Source: Azoarcus sp. KH32C (GTDB lineage Bacteria; Pseudomonadota; Gammaproteobacteria; Burkholderiales; Rhodocyclaceae). Taken from it: a DNA stretch of 64,000 nucleotides. The stretch covers positions 2,294,001 to 2,358,000 of the forward strand of contig NC_020516.1 of the NCBI RefSeq assembly GCF_000349945.1. The letters are read 5' to 3'. The notes beneath the pieces were generated by a model. It did no database searches. It had not been told where the DNA came from and saw nothing but the letters and a program-made list of their open reading frames with translations. The position numbers were made by a program, and so were the translations under genes. Positions 39,688 to 48,834 of this stretch are shown in pieces; within the stretch, counting starts at the first letter, position 1; each line of letters opens with the position of its first letter.

Positions 39688-41319
39688 ATGACCAAATACG
39701 TCTTCGTTACCGGCGGTGTCGTGTCCTCTTTGGGCAAAGGCATCGCAGCGGCCTCCCTGGGGGCCATTCTCGAATCCCGCGGCATCAAGGTTACCCACCT
39801 CAAGCTGGATCCGTACATCAACGTCGATCCGGGTACGATGAGCCCGTTCCAGCACGGCGAAGTCTTCGTGACCGAAGACGGTGCGGAAACCGACCTCGAC
39901 CTTGGCCACTATGAGCGCTTCACCAGTGCGCGCATGGGCAAGCGCAACAACTTCACCACCGGCCAGATCTACGAGTCGGTGATCAAGAAGGAACGCCGCG
40001 GCGAATACCTCGGCAAGACCGTGCAGGTGATCCCGCACATCACCGACGAAATCAAGCGCTATGTCAAGCGCGGCGCCGAAGGCGCGGACGTCGCGATCAT
40101 CGAGGTCGGCGGCACGGTAGGCGACATCGAATCGTTGCCCTTCCTCGAAGCGATCCGCCAGATGGGGTTCGAGGAAGGCCGCAACGGCACGTGTTTCATC
40201 CACCTGACGCTCCTGCCTTACATTCCGACCGCCGGCGAACTCAAGACCAAGCCGACGCAGCACTCGGTCAAGGAACTGCGCGAGATCGGCATTCAGCCCG
40301 ACATCCTGCTGTGCCGCGCCGACCGCAACATTCCCGCAGACGAGCGCCGCAAGATCGCGCTGTTCTGCAACGTGATGCCGGAAGCGGTCATCGAGTGCCT
40401 CGACGCCTCGTCGATCTACAAGATTCCCGGCCAGTTGCACGACCAGATGCTCGACGAAATCGTCTGCCACAAGCTGAACATTCTCGCTCGTGCGGCCGAC
40501 CTGACCGTATGGGAAAAGCTCGTTCGCTCGCTCGAAAACCCGAAGCACACGGTGGACGTCGCTTTCGTCGGCAAGTACGTCGACCTGACCGAATCCTACA
40601 AGTCCCTGATCGAGGCGCTGTCGCACGCGGCGATGCACACCGAGTGCAAGGTCAACATCCACTACCTCGACTCGGAGGACATCGAGCGCGACGGTTGCAA
40701 GGCGCTCGAGAAGATGGACGCCATCCTTGTGCCGGGCGGCTTCGGCAAGCGCGGAACCGAGGGCAAGATCGCCGCGATCCGCTACGCCCGCGAAAACAAG
40801 GTGCCTTACCTCGGCATCTGCCTCGGCATGCAGCTTGCCGTGGTCGAGTTCGCGCGGGACGTCGCCGGCATGGCCGGTGCGCACTCGACCGAATTCGAGC
40901 GTGAAACCGCCTACCCCGTCATCGGCCTGATCACCGAGTGGCAGGACCGCAGCGGCAAGGTCGAGAAGCGCAGCGAGGACTCCGATCTCGGCGGCACGAT
41001 GCGTCTCGGTGCGCAGGTTTGCCACCTCGTCGAAGGTTCGCTGGCGCGCGACATTTACGGTGCGCCGCAGATCGTCGAACGGCACCGCCATCGCTATGAA
41101 GTGAACAACACGCTGCTCGCGCAACTCGAAGAGAAGGGCCTGCGCGTCTCCGGACGTGCCCCCGGCACCGACCTGTGCGAAATGATCGAACTGCCCGCCG
41201 ACGTGCACCCCTGGTTCGTCGGCTGCCAGTTCCACCCCGAGTTTACGTCCAACCCGCGCAAGGGCCATCCGCTCTTCACCGCCTATGTGAAGGCGGCGCT
41301 CGGGCGCAAGGGCGTTTGA
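39688..41319 (+). CDS. pyrG: CTP synthase
   Basis: The 543-residue enzyme makes CTP from UTP, ATP and glutamine. The N-terminal synthase domain starts TKYVFVTGGVVSSLGKG, with the P-loop-like GGVVSSLGKG. The C-terminal class I glutaminase has the nucleophile Cys in GICLGMQ and the His/Glu pair in CQFHPEF. It heads the pyrG-kdsA-eno cluster; the gap to kdsA is 22 bp. Confidence 0.99.
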   Translation: MTKYVFVTGGVVSSLGKGIAAASLGAILESRGIKVTHLKLDPYINVDPGTMSPFQHGEVFVTEDGAETDLDLGHYERFTSARMGKRNNFTTGQIYESVIKKERRGEYLGKTVQVIPHITDEIKRYVKRGAEGADVAIIEVGGTVGDIESLPFLEAIRQMGFEEGRNGTCFIHLTLLPYIPTAGELKTKPTQHSVKELREIGIQPDILLCRADRNIPADERRKIALFCNVMPEAVIECLDASSIYKIPGQLHDQMLDEIVCHKLNILARAADLTVWEKLVRSLENPKHTVDVAFVGKYVDLTESYKSLIEALSHAAMHTECKVNIHYLDSEDIERDGCKALEKMDAILVPGGFGKRGTEGKIAAIRYARENKVPYLGICLGMQLAVVEFARDVAGMAGAHSTEFERETAYPVIGLITEWQDRSGKVEKRSEDSDLGGTMRLGAQVCHLVEGSLARDIYGAPQIVERHRHRYEVNNTLLAQLEEKGLRVSGRAPGTDLCEMIELPADVHPWFVGCQFHPEFTSNPRKGHPLFTAYVKAALGRKGV

Positions 41320-41341
41320 GCGGGGCAGTGAGGAAAATACG

Positions 41342-42181
41342 ATGAAACTCTGCGGATTTGACGTCGGCCTCGACAAGCCGTTTTTCCTGATCGCCGGACC
41401 CTGCGTCATCGAGTCGCGCGAGATGGCCTTCGAAACCGCCGGCGCGCTGAAGGAAATCTGCGCCGAGCTCGGCATTCCCTTCATCTACAAGTCGTCCTAC
41501 GACAAGGCCAATCGCAGCTCGGGCAAGTCGTATCGCGGCATGGGGATGGAGAAGGGCCTCGACATCCTCGCCGAGGTGCGCAAGCAGCTCGGCGTGCCGG
41601 TGCTGACCGACGTGCATTCGATCGATGAAATTCCTGCTGTCGCCGCGGTCGTCGACGTGCTGCAGACCCCGGCCTTCCTTTGCCGCCAGACCGATTTCAT
41701 TCATGCGGTCGCCGCGAGCGGCAAGCCGGTGAACATCAAGAAGGGCCAGTTCCTCGCGCCCGGCGACATGAAGAACGTCGTCGACAAGGCGCGCGAAGCG
41801 AACGGCGGCGCCGACACCATCATGGTGTGCGAGCGCGGCGCCTCCTTCGGCTACAACAACCTCGTGTCCGACATGCGCAGTCTAGCGATCATGCGCGAGA
41901 CCGGCTGTCCGGTCGTGTTCGATGCGACGCACTCGGTTCAGCTTCCCGGTGGGCAGGGCACCGCTTCCGGCGGTCAACGCGAATTCGTGCCGGTGCTGGC
42001 GCGTGCCGCGGTGGCCGTGGGTGTCGCGGGTCTCTTCATGGAGACCCACCCCGAGCCCGCCAAGGCGCTGTCGGACGGACCCAATGCGTGGCCGCTCCCG
42101 AAGATGAAGGCGCTGCTCGCGACCCTGAAGGACATCGACCAACTTGTGAAGCGCGACGGTCTGCTGGAACTGGCCAGCTGA
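41342..42181 (+). CDS. kdsA: 3-deoxy-8-phosphooctulonate (KDO-8-P) synthase
   Basis: The 279-residue TIM-barrel enzyme condenses PEP and arabinose 5-phosphate to KDO-8-phosphate for lipopolysaccharide. Family signatures are clear: FFLIAGPCVIES near the start, YKSSYDKANRSS, and VFDATHSVQLPGG. It lies between pyrG and eno, a common betaproteobacterial order, so PEP supply and KDO synthesis are linked. The next gene starts 73 bp later. Confidence 0.98.
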   Translation: MKLCGFDVGLDKPFFLIAGPCVIESREMAFETAGALKEICAELGIPFIYKSSYDKANRSSGKSYRGMGMEKGLDILAEVRKQLGVPVLTDVHSIDEIPAVAAVVDVLQTPAFLCRQTDFIHAVAASGKPVNIKKGQFLAPGDMKNVVDKAREANGGADTIMVCERGASFGYNNLVSDMRSLAIMRETGCPVVFDATHSVQLPGGQGTASGGQREFVPVLARAAVAVGVAGLFMETHPEPAKALSDGPNAWPLPKMKALLATLKDIDQLVKRDGLLELAS

Positions 42182-42254
42182 TCGGCGAAGCGTTTCGAGA
42201 TCACCGTATTTCAACACCATATTTTCGACCCCCTGTACAAGGACAGAAGAACCC

Positions 42255-43544
42255 ATGAGTGCAATCGTTGATGTCATTGCCCGTGAAATCCTGGACTCGC
42301 GCGGTAATCCGACCGTCGAAGCCGATGTTCTGCTCGAATCCGGCGTGATGGGCCGGGCCGCGGTGCCGTCCGGCGCCTCGACCGGCTCGCGCGAAGCGAT
42401 CGAACTGCGTGATGGCGACGCCGCGCGTTACCTGGGCAAGGGCGTCCTGCGCGCTGTCGAGAACGTCAATACCGAAATCTCCGAGTCGATCATCGGCCTC
42501 GACGCCGAAGAGCAGTCGTTCATCGACCGCACCCTGATCGAACTCGACGGCACCGAGAACAAGTCGCGCCTGGGCGCGAACGCGATGCTCGCCGTGTCGA
42601 TGGCCGTTGCCAAGGCCGCCGCTGAAGAAGCCGGCCTGCCCCTGTACCGCTACTTCGGCGGTTCGGGCCCGATGGCGATGCCGGTGCCGATGATGAACGT
42701 CATCAACGGCGGTGCTCACGCCAACAACAGCCTGGACATCCAGGAATGCATGATCATGCCCGTGGGCGTGACCAGCTTCCGCGAAGCCCTGCGTTGCGGC
42801 GCCGAGATCTTCCATCACCTGAAGAAGCTCACCGACAAGAAGGGCTACCCGACGACGGTCGGCGACGAAGGCGGTTTCGCGCCGAACGTCGGCGGCACCG
42901 AAGAAGCCCTGAACATGATCCAGGACGCGATCTCTGCCGCCGGCTACGAGCCGGGCCGCGACGTGCTGCTGGCTCTGGACTGCGCCGCCTCCGAGTTCTA
43001 CAAGGACGGCAAGTACGTGCTCGCCGGCGAAGGCCTGACGCTGACTTCCGAAGGCTTTGCCGACTACCTCGCGACGCTAGCCGACCGCTTCCCGATCGTG
43101 TCGATCGAAGACGGCATGGCCGAGAACGACTGGGCCGGCTGGAAGACGCTGACCGACAAGCTCGGCCGCAAGATCCAGCTCGTCGGCGACGATCTCTTCG
43201 TCACCAACACCAAGATCCTCGAGCAGGGCATCGACCAGGGTGTCGCCAACTCGATCCTGATCAAGATCAACCAGATCGGCACACTGTCGGAAACCTTCGC
43301 CGCCGTCGAAATGGCCAAGCGCGCTGGTTACACGTCGGTCATCTCGCACCGTTCCGGCGAGACCGAAGATTCGACGATCGCGGACATCGCCGTTGGCCTC
43401 AACGCGATGCAGATCAAGACCGGCTCGCTGTCGCGCTCGGACCGCATCTCGAAGTACAACCAGCTGCTGCGCATTGAGGAAGATCTGGGCGATACCGCCA
43501 GCTACCCGGGCCGCCGCGCGTTCTACAACCTGCGCGTGCGCTAA
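42255..43544 (+). CDS. eno: Enolase
   Basis: The 429-residue glycolytic enzyme interconverts 2-phosphoglycerate and PEP. Features seen: IVDVIAREILDSRGNPTVE at the N-terminus, the general acid/base region GDEGGFAPN, and SHRSGETEDSTIAD carrying the substrate-binding loop. It is also a usual RNA-degradosome partner. It is co-directional with kdsA and is followed by a terminator before ftsB. Confidence 0.99.
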   Translation: MSAIVDVIAREILDSRGNPTVEADVLLESGVMGRAAVPSGASTGSREAIELRDGDAARYLGKGVLRAVENVNTEISESIIGLDAEEQSFIDRTLIELDGTENKSRLGANAMLAVSMAVAKAAAEEAGLPLYRYFGGSGPMAMPVPMMNVINGGAHANNSLDIQECMIMPVGVTSFREALRCGAEIFHHLKKLTDKKGYPTTVGDEGGFAPNVGGTEEALNMIQDAISAAGYEPGRDVLLALDCAASEFYKDGKYVLAGEGLTLTSEGFADYLATLADRFPIVSIEDGMAENDWAGWKTLTDKLGRKIQLVGDDLFVTNTKILEQGIDQGVANSILIKINQIGTLSETFAAVEMAKRAGYTSVISHRSGETEDSTIADIAVGLNAMQIKTGSLSRSDRISKYNQLLRIEEDLGDTASYPGRRAFYNLRVR

Positions 43545-43597
43545 ACAAGTACCATTGCCGCGGCCCGGCTGACGGGTTGCGGAAGCAGCAAAACGAT

Positions 43598-43627
43598 AAG
43601 GCCGGCGGATCTCCGCCGGCCTTGTTT
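43598..43627 (+). terminator. Intrinsic terminator between eno and ftsB
   Basis: AAGGCCGGCGGA / TCCGCCGGCCTT forms a 12-bp stem with a tiny TC loop, followed by GTTTC. The T-run is short, so partial read-through into ftsB, whose start is 26 bp further on, is plausible. Confidence 0.7.
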
Positions 43628-43652
43628 CGATTGAAACGGATTTCCTTCAGGT

Positions 43653-43928
43653 ATGCGCTGGTCCCTTCTCATCCTCGCGCTGATCGTGGCAGCCCTGCAA
43701 TACCCGCTGTGGGTCGGAAAAGGCGGCTGGCTGCGCGTCTGGGACGTGGACCGGCAGGTGCAGGCCCAGCGCGAAACCAATCGAGAGCTCGAGCAGCGGA
43801 ATGCTGGCCTGGAGGCTGAAGTGCGGGACCTGAAGTCCGGCAACGAAGCGATCGAGGAGCGTGCGCGGTTCGAACTCGGGCTGATCAAGCCCAACGAGGT
43901 TTTCGTGCACACCCCGCAGAAGCGCTGA
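43653..43928 (+). CDS. ftsB: Cell division protein FtsB
   Basis: The 91-residue protein is the right length for FtsB. It has one transmembrane helix (about 3-20), then a coiled coil rich in Arg, Glu and Gln (about 30-62) and a short tail. It bridges FtsQ and FtsL in the divisome. The position after eno is conserved in proteobacteria, although a terminator-like hairpin lies between them here. Confidence 0.95.
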   Translation: MRWSLLILALIVAALQYPLWVGKGGWLRVWDVDRQVQAQRETNRELEQRNAGLEAEVRDLKSGNEAIEERARFELGLIKPNEVFVHTPQKR

Positions 43929-43955
43929 TGCGCTTCCCGGAGCGGCAAGTCGAGG

Positions 43956-44387
43956 TCAGAGCAGTTCGGTAATCGATTGCCGCTGCGCGATTTCGGCCTC
44001 GAATTCGACCATTTCAGGCCCGAGTGCATCACGGGCGGAGATCATGCCGACCGGCACGCCGTTATCGACGACCGGAACGTGGCGGAAGCCGCCGTCGTAC
44101 ATCATGTGCAGTGCGTAGCCGAGGTTCTTGTCGGCATTCGCAGTGGTCGGATCGGAGGTCATGACTTGAGCAAGCGTGGTCTTGTCGGGGTCGACGCCAT
44201 TCGCCAGCACCTTCACGAGCGCGTCGCGCTCGGTAAAGATGCCCGCCAGCTTGCCACCTTTCGCGGTGATCATGATCGCGCCCACCTTCGCATCCGCCAT
44301 ACGGCGAGTCGCTTCTCGAACCGACAAGTCCGCGGTCGCGGTCAGGATGGCCTGATCTTTCACAATGTCTCGAATCTTTCGATTCAT
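43956..44387 (-). CDS. CBS-domain pair protein
   Basis: The 143-residue protein is two CBS domains with no fused partner: first about residues 8-62 (DLSVREATRRMADAKVGAIM), second about 75-130 (VMTSDPTTANADKNLGYAL). Such proteins sense adenine nucleotides. A strong AAGGAGG ribosome site lies upstream of the start. It is convergent with ftsB. The partner is unknown. Confidence 0.93.
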   Translation of the reverse strand: MNRKIRDIVKDQAILTATADLSVREATRRMADAKVGAIMITAKGGKLAGIFTERDALVKVLANGVDPDKTTLAQVMTSDPTTANADKNLGYALHMMYDGGFRHVPVVDNGVPVGMISARDALGPEMVEFEAEIAQRQSITELL

Positions 44388-44494
44388 CTCGGTTCCTCCT
44401 CCTTAGGTTTCTTGTCCAAGGTCACTCAAAGCGGTGCCCTTCTGCGAGGATACGCGAACTGTCACTTCAAGATAGTGCGCTATTCACGGCCGCG

Positions 44495-45043
44495 CTAGCT
44501 TGTTGCCAGCAGGGTTCGGGCGCCGTCGACGCGCGGTGCGAAATATGGGCTGTCGAGGCGTTCCACGCGCACGCGGCCACGCGTAGACGGCGCATGCACG
44601 AACTTTCCTTCGCCGAGGTAGATGCCCATGTGGGAGTGGCGCCGGTTCATGGTGTTGAAGAAGACCAGGTCGCCGGGTTGGAGTGAGGAAACAGGGATGG
44701 GGCGCGTTATTTCGGCAATCTTCGACGCGTTGTGCGGCAATCGCCTGCCGCTGACCTGTTCGACGACATAGCTGACCATGCCGCTGCAGTCGAGTCCGGC
44801 TTCAGGATTGCGGCCGCCAAAGGCGTAGCCGGTATCGAGCAGGCCCAGTGCGACCATGACCATTTCTCGCGAGTGCAGGGGGTCGTCGAAGGCGAAATAG
44901 TCGATGCGCGGTTCTTCGGGGAGCGATGGAGCGGGAGTCCCGACGACCGGAGCGGTGGTCGGGACGCTGCTGCATGCGGCGAGCAGCAGCGTCAGAATCA
45001 ACAGAAGGCCCTTGCGGCCCGCCTGGCGCGTTGCTGCCTTCAT
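44495..45043 (-). CDS. NlpC/P60 (C40) peptidase lipoprotein
   Basis: The 182-residue precursor has a lipobox LAAC after a basic, hydrophobic signal (MKAATRQAGRKGLLLILT...). The peptidase domain carries the catalytic Cys in GLDCSGMVSYV and His in RRHSHMGIYLG. These enzymes cut peptidoglycan stem peptides. The start at 45043 is chosen because it gives a normal lipoprotein signal; the frame is open to 45112. It shares strand and region with the MliC-like and SIMPL genes. Confidence 0.92.
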   Translation of the reverse strand: MKAATRQAGRKGLLLILTLLLAACSSVPTTAPVVGTPAPSLPEEPRIDYFAFDDPLHSREMVMVALGLLDTGYAFGGRNPEAGLDCSGMVSYVVEQVSGRRLPHNASKIAEITRPIPVSSLQPGDLVFFNTMNRRHSHMGIYLGEGKFVHAPSTRGRVRVERLDSPYFAPRVDGARTLLATS

Positions 45044-45123
45044 CGGCGGATCAGCTTCCCCTGGGTTCGGATATGCGGACGATAGGGGATAAGGCTGCGA
45101 TATGTCCACCAATCGAGGGTGCT

Positions 45124-45450
45124 TTACAACGAATGGCTATGCGGGCTGCAGTCGCCGTTGGCGGGCAGGCCCGGACGTTCGAGGCTCGCTTGTTGACCAT
45201 GGGCCCAGAACACGGTCTGTCCGTCGGAGTATTTTTCGCCATCTGCAGCGGTCTGATGCGAAAGCGCAAAGATCCCGGCGCCGGTTCGCAGGCGGATGTG
45301 GTCGCCGAGGTATTCGACGCTGAACTGTTCGCCGTTCTTGCAAGCGTAATTGACGACGCGTGTGGCGTCGCGGGTGTAGGCCGTGCCGGCGAGCATGCCG
45401 GCAGAGGCGATCAGGCCACACAGGGCGGCAAAGCGGGCGTTCAGGCGCAT
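45124..45450 (-). CDS. MliC-family C-type lysozyme inhibitor-like protein
   Basis: The 108-residue product has an N-terminal signal or anchor (residues 1-25) and the MliC core: NYACKNGEQFSVEYLG, SDGQTVFWAHGQQASLE. MliC/PliC proteins block host or environmental lysozyme in the periplasm. No lipobox Cys is evident, so it is probably soluble and periplasmic. It has a second Cys near the C-terminus (NGDCSPH) that may pair with the first. Confidence 0.85.
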   Translation of the reverse strand: MRLNARFAALCGLIASAGMLAGTAYTRDATRVVNYACKNGEQFSVEYLGDHIRLRTGAGIFALSHQTAADGEKYSDGQTVFWAHGQQASLERPGLPANGDCSPHSHSL

Positions 45451-45487
45451 GTAGGGGTTCCTTGGGGGGGCGGAAGGATGCTGCGGA

Positions 45488-46201
45488 TCATTCCGGAAGT
45501 TCGATCGTGCCGCTGACGGTCACGGTGACGTCGCTTTCGCCGGCCTCGGCCGGCACCGCGGCCGCCTCCATCGCGACAGCGTTTGCGCGCATCACCGGGT
45601 AGGGCGGACGTGGAGCGTTGCCGTATGCTACGGACAGGTGACGGATGCGGTAGGTCTTGCCGAGGGTGCCGGCAATGGACTGGGCACGTCCCTGGAAAGC
45701 GCGGAGGGCATCGGCTGCCGCGAGGTCGGCAGCGGCCTTGCGGGTTTCGGGGGCGGGCTGCATCACGAGGCTGGACAGCGCCAGCGAGCCTTGCAGCTTG
45801 CCGAGCAGTTCGGTGAGTGCGGACAGATCCCGGCTTTCGAGTTGCAATTCGGAGCGCATGCGCCAGCCGTCAATCCTGCGGGCTTCCTTGCTGTAGACCG
45901 GAGAGGTTGTCGTGGCGGTGGTACGGGTGCGCACGGTCGGGTAGGCGCGCGCCTGTTCGAGGGCGGCGGCGATGACCGAGTTGACCTGGCGGGAGAGGGC
46001 GGCGGGCGTCTTGTCGTCGGCCTGGAAATACATCGTCGCCGTAGCCTGGTCGTTGGCCGCGGGCCGGCTGGCATCGGCGGAGAGCTCTACCGTGGGCAGG
46101 CGTTCGCCAGGGGCGTCGGGCGCCGCGGCGAAGGTGAGAGCCGGGAGCAGCAGGGACAGCGACAGAATGAATAACAGTCGCCGAAGCTGAGTGTCGTTCA
46201 T
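45488..46201 (-). CDS. SIMPL-domain (DUF541) periplasmic protein
   Basis: The 237-residue protein has a signal peptide (MNDTQLRRLLFILSLSLLLPALTFAA) and the SIMPL/DUF541 pattern: PTVELSADASRPAANDQATATM at the N-terminal strand and IRHLSVAYGNAPRPPYP in the second half. Function is poorly known; relatives include oxidative-stress proteins such as YggE. The start at 46201 is set by the signal peptide, although the frame continues upstream. Confidence 0.86.
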   Translation of the reverse strand: MNDTQLRRLLFILSLSLLLPALTFAAAPDAPGERLPTVELSADASRPAANDQATATMYFQADDKTPAALSRQVNSVIAAALEQARAYPTVRTRTTATTTSPVYSKEARRIDGWRMRSELQLESRDLSALTELLGKLQGSLALSSLVMQPAPETRKAAADLAAADALRAFQGRAQSIAGTLGKTYRIRHLSVAYGNAPRPPYPVMRANAVAMEAAAVPAEAGESDVTVTVSGTIELPE

Positions 46202-46411
46202 TGGCGGGGCCCCTAAGGAAAAACCATTAAAGGCGCGCAGTTTACCGCCAGTATGGCCCGGAGCAATAGGGGGCGTGTAATGCGTTGTAAATGTGCCGCA
46301 CGCCTTCCGTACGGCGCATCGCATCGGCGAATATCAATGGGTGTCACATGCGGAGCAATTGACCGCAGCGTACGCATTGTGCAGAGTTGGCGGTTTTTTG
46401 ACGGTGATGAC

Positions 46412-47302
46412 ATGTGGAGCGGGGAGAGGCTGAGCGGGGCGCTGTACGTTGCGATTTCCGCCAGTGCCTTCGGTGCAATGGCGATATTCGCGCGCTTTGC
46501 GCGGGACAGCGGCGCGGACGTCGTGACCGTGCTGTTCCTGCGTTTCGCGATCGCTGCGGCGCTCCTGACTCTGATCATGCTGACGACACGGCGTCGTTGG
46601 CCGTCGCCTCGCAACGTGGCGATTCTCGCCGGGATGGGCGGCATCGGCTATGTCGGCCAGTCGTTCAGCTTCTTTTCCGCCTTGAATCACGCTTCGGCGG
46701 GCCTCGTCGCGCTCTTGCTCTATCTCTATCCCTTTCTCGTGATGCTGCTCGGAGCGCTGTTCCTGCGTCGGCCGCTCACGCTCGGACGCGTGATGGCGGC
46801 GCTGGTTGCACTGGGCGGGACCGCGCTGACGATCAGCGGCGGTGTGAACGGGGAGCCGCTGGGGATTGTGCTCGGCGTCGGCGCGGCGCTGATCTACTCG
46901 GTCTATATCCTGGTCGGTAGCCGCGTGATGCGCGAGGAGTCCCCGCTCGCGTCGGCGACTGTCGTGATGATCGCAGCAGCAGTGGTGTTCGGTGGGCTGA
47001 CGGCTGCGGGGACTCCGTCGTGGCCCCAGGATGGGGCGGGATGGCTTGCCGTCGTGGCGATCGCGGTCGTATCCACGGTCGTCGCGATGGTGGCCTTTTT
47101 CGCCGGCATGCAAAGGCTGGGCGCGGCGGATGCGGCCACGCTATCGACGCTGGAGCCCGTCGTAACCCTCGCACTTGCGGCCCTGTTTCTCGGCGAGCCG
47201 ATCCTGTCGAATCAGCTGGCGGGCGGCGCCTTGATCCTGGGGGCGGTGATCTGGCTCGCGCGCGCCGGGGCGCCTCGGAAGGTGGCCGCGGCGGCGGGAT
47301 GA
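46412..47302 (+). CDS. EamA/DMT-family exporter
   Basis: The 296-residue membrane protein has ten hydrophobic helices arranged as two EamA repeats, the second beginning near PLGIVLGVGAALIYSVYI. DMT exporters release amino acids or other metabolites. The start at 46412 gives the short cytosolic lead MWSGERLSGALYVAIS typical of the family. The 210-bp gap before it holds no clear promoter. The substrate is unknown. Confidence 0.9.
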   Translation: MWSGERLSGALYVAISASAFGAMAIFARFARDSGADVVTVLFLRFAIAAALLTLIMLTTRRRWPSPRNVAILAGMGGIGYVGQSFSFFSALNHASAGLVALLLYLYPFLVMLLGALFLRRPLTLGRVMAALVALGGTALTISGGVNGEPLGIVLGVGAALIYSVYILVGSRVMREESPLASATVVMIAAAVVFGGLTAAGTPSWPQDGAGWLAVVAIAVVSTVVAMVAFFAGMQRLGAADAATLSTLEPVVTLALAALFLGEPILSNQLAGGALILGAVIWLARAGAPRKVAAAAG

Positions 47303-47314
47303 GTGCGTCGGAGC

Positions 47315-47863
47315 TTAGCTTTTGTGGTGCGAGGGGAGCGGGCTGATGTGCCGCAGCTCGGCCGCATACATGCGCGAATTCTGCACGTAGTTGGCGGCGT
47401 TCTGGCGCAGGCCGGCGATGTCCTCGTCCGTCAATTCACGGATGATGCGCCCCGGGGAGCCGACGACCAGCGAGCGGTCCGGGATGACCTTGCCTTCCGG
47501 AATCAGGGCGTTGGCGCCGATGATGCAGTCCTTGCCGATCACGGCGTGATTCAGTACGACGGCGTTGATGCCGATCAGCGAGCCGTCGCCGACGGTGCAT
47601 CCATGGAGCATGACCATGTGGCCGACGGTGACGTTGCTGCCGATTTTGAGCGGCACGCCGTCGTCGTTATGGAGGACCGAGCCGTCCTGGATGTTGGTGT
47701 TGTCGCCTATCGTGATCGGGTCGTTGTCGCCGCGGATCACGACGTTGTACCAGACGCTGACGTTGTCGCCGGCCTCGATGTCGCCGATCACGGTGGCGTT
47801 GTCGGCGACCCAGCACCCCTCTCCGAAGCGCGGGGTGCGATCGCCCAGGGCGTAAATGGGCAT
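47315..47863 (-). CDS. Gamma-class carbonic anhydrase-like hexapeptide protein
   Basis: The 182-residue protein is built of left-handed beta-helix hexapeptide repeats. The metal-binding His residues are in SVLHNDDG and GHMVMLHGC, as in gamma-carbonic anhydrases of the YrdA/PaaY group. It may hydrate CO2 or act as a thioesterase-like helper. It is convergent with the EamA gene and divergent from rlmJ. Confidence 0.93.
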   Translation of the reverse strand: MPIYALGDRTPRFGEGCWVADNATVIGDIEAGDNVSVWYNVVIRGDNDPITIGDNTNIQDGSVLHNDDGVPLKIGSNVTVGHMVMLHGCTVGDGSLIGINAVVLNHAVIGKDCIIGANALIPEGKVIPDRSLVVGSPGRIIRELTDEDIAGLRQNAANYVQNSRMYAAELRHISPLPSHHKS

Positions 47864-47988
47864 GCTGTTCTCTCTCTTCTCTCTCGTTCTTGACCGGCGG
47901 CGCGTGCCGACGGGGCCGCAATCATAGCAGGCAGTGGTAGGATTCCGCGCCTGGGGGCAATAGCCCCGTCATCCATTTTGCCTCATTC

Positions 47989-48834
47989 ATGCTCAGCTAT
48001 CGCCACGCGTTTCATGCCGGCAACCACGCCGATGTCCTCAAGCACTTCGTCCTGATCGAGTTGCTTCGCTATTTCAATCGCAAGGACAAGCCGTGGTGGT
48101 ATATCGACACCCATGCTGGAGCCGGGTGCTACGCGCTGGAGAGCGATCAGGCGACGAAGAACGCCGAATTCGAGGCGGGGATCATGCGCCTGTGGGAGCA
48201 GGACGATCTTCCGGAAGCGCTGAAGCCCTACGTCGAGGCGGTGCGCCAATTCAATCCTCACGGCCGGCTGACCTTTTATCCCGGTTCGCCGGCGCTGGCG
48301 ATGACGCAACTGCGTGAGGAGGACCGCATGCGCCTGTTCGAACTCCATCCGGCCGACGTCGAGACGCTGGAGCAGACCTTTGCGCGCGACGGCGAGCGGG
48401 TCACGATCCGCAAGGCCGACGGTTTTGCCGGTCTGCGCGGCCTGCTGCCGCCGCCGACGCGCCGCGCCGTGGTGCTGATCGATCCGCCGTATGAGGTCAA
48501 GGAAGACTATCGCCGGGTCACCGAGGTCCTTGCGGACGCGATCAAGCGCTTTCCGGGCGGTACCTACGCGGTCTGGTATCCGATGCTCGCTCGCCCCGAG
48601 GCGCGGCGCCTGCCGGAGCGGCTCGCGGATCTCGGTGCGGAAAGCTGGCTCGACGTGCGCCTCGCAGTGTGCAAGCCGGGGCGGGATGGGTTCGGGATGT
48701 TCGGCAGCGGCATGTATATCGTCAATCCGCCCTGGGTATTACCGGAGATCCTCGAGAAGACGATGCCTTGGCTCGTGAAGATGCTCGGGCTCGACGATGA
48801 GGCGGGTTTCGACCTGGAGCACCACATCGAATGA
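47989..48834 (+). CDS. rlmJ: 23S rRNA (adenine(2030)-N6)-methyltransferase
   Basis: The 281-residue enzyme (E. coli 280) methylates A2030 of 23S rRNA. It begins MLSYRHAFHAGNHADVLKH, the family signature, and has the catalytic DPPY motif in LIDPPYEVKEDY. The stop overlaps the start of the pyrophosphatase gene (ATGA). Confidence 0.96.
   Translation: MLSYRHAFHAGNHADVLKHFVLIELLRYFNRKDKPWWYIDTHAGAGCYALESDQATKNAEFEAGIMRLWEQDDLPEALKPYVEAVRQFNPHGRLTFYPGSPALAMTQLREEDRMRLFELHPADVETLEQTFARDGERVTIRKADGFAGLRGLLPPPTRRAVVLIDPPYEVKEDYRRVTEVLADAIKRFPGGTYAVWYPMLARPEARRLPERLADLGAESWLDVRLAVCKPGRDGFGMFGSGMYIVNPPWVLPEILEKTMPWLVKMLGLDDEAGFDLEHHIE

Noticed and set aside
39616..41484. A 622-codon open frame antisense to pyrG
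   Set aside because: A shadow of pyrG; no ribosome site or motif.
42200..42215. CCGTAT half-site in the kdsA-eno gap
   Set aside because: No matching left half at the right spacing.
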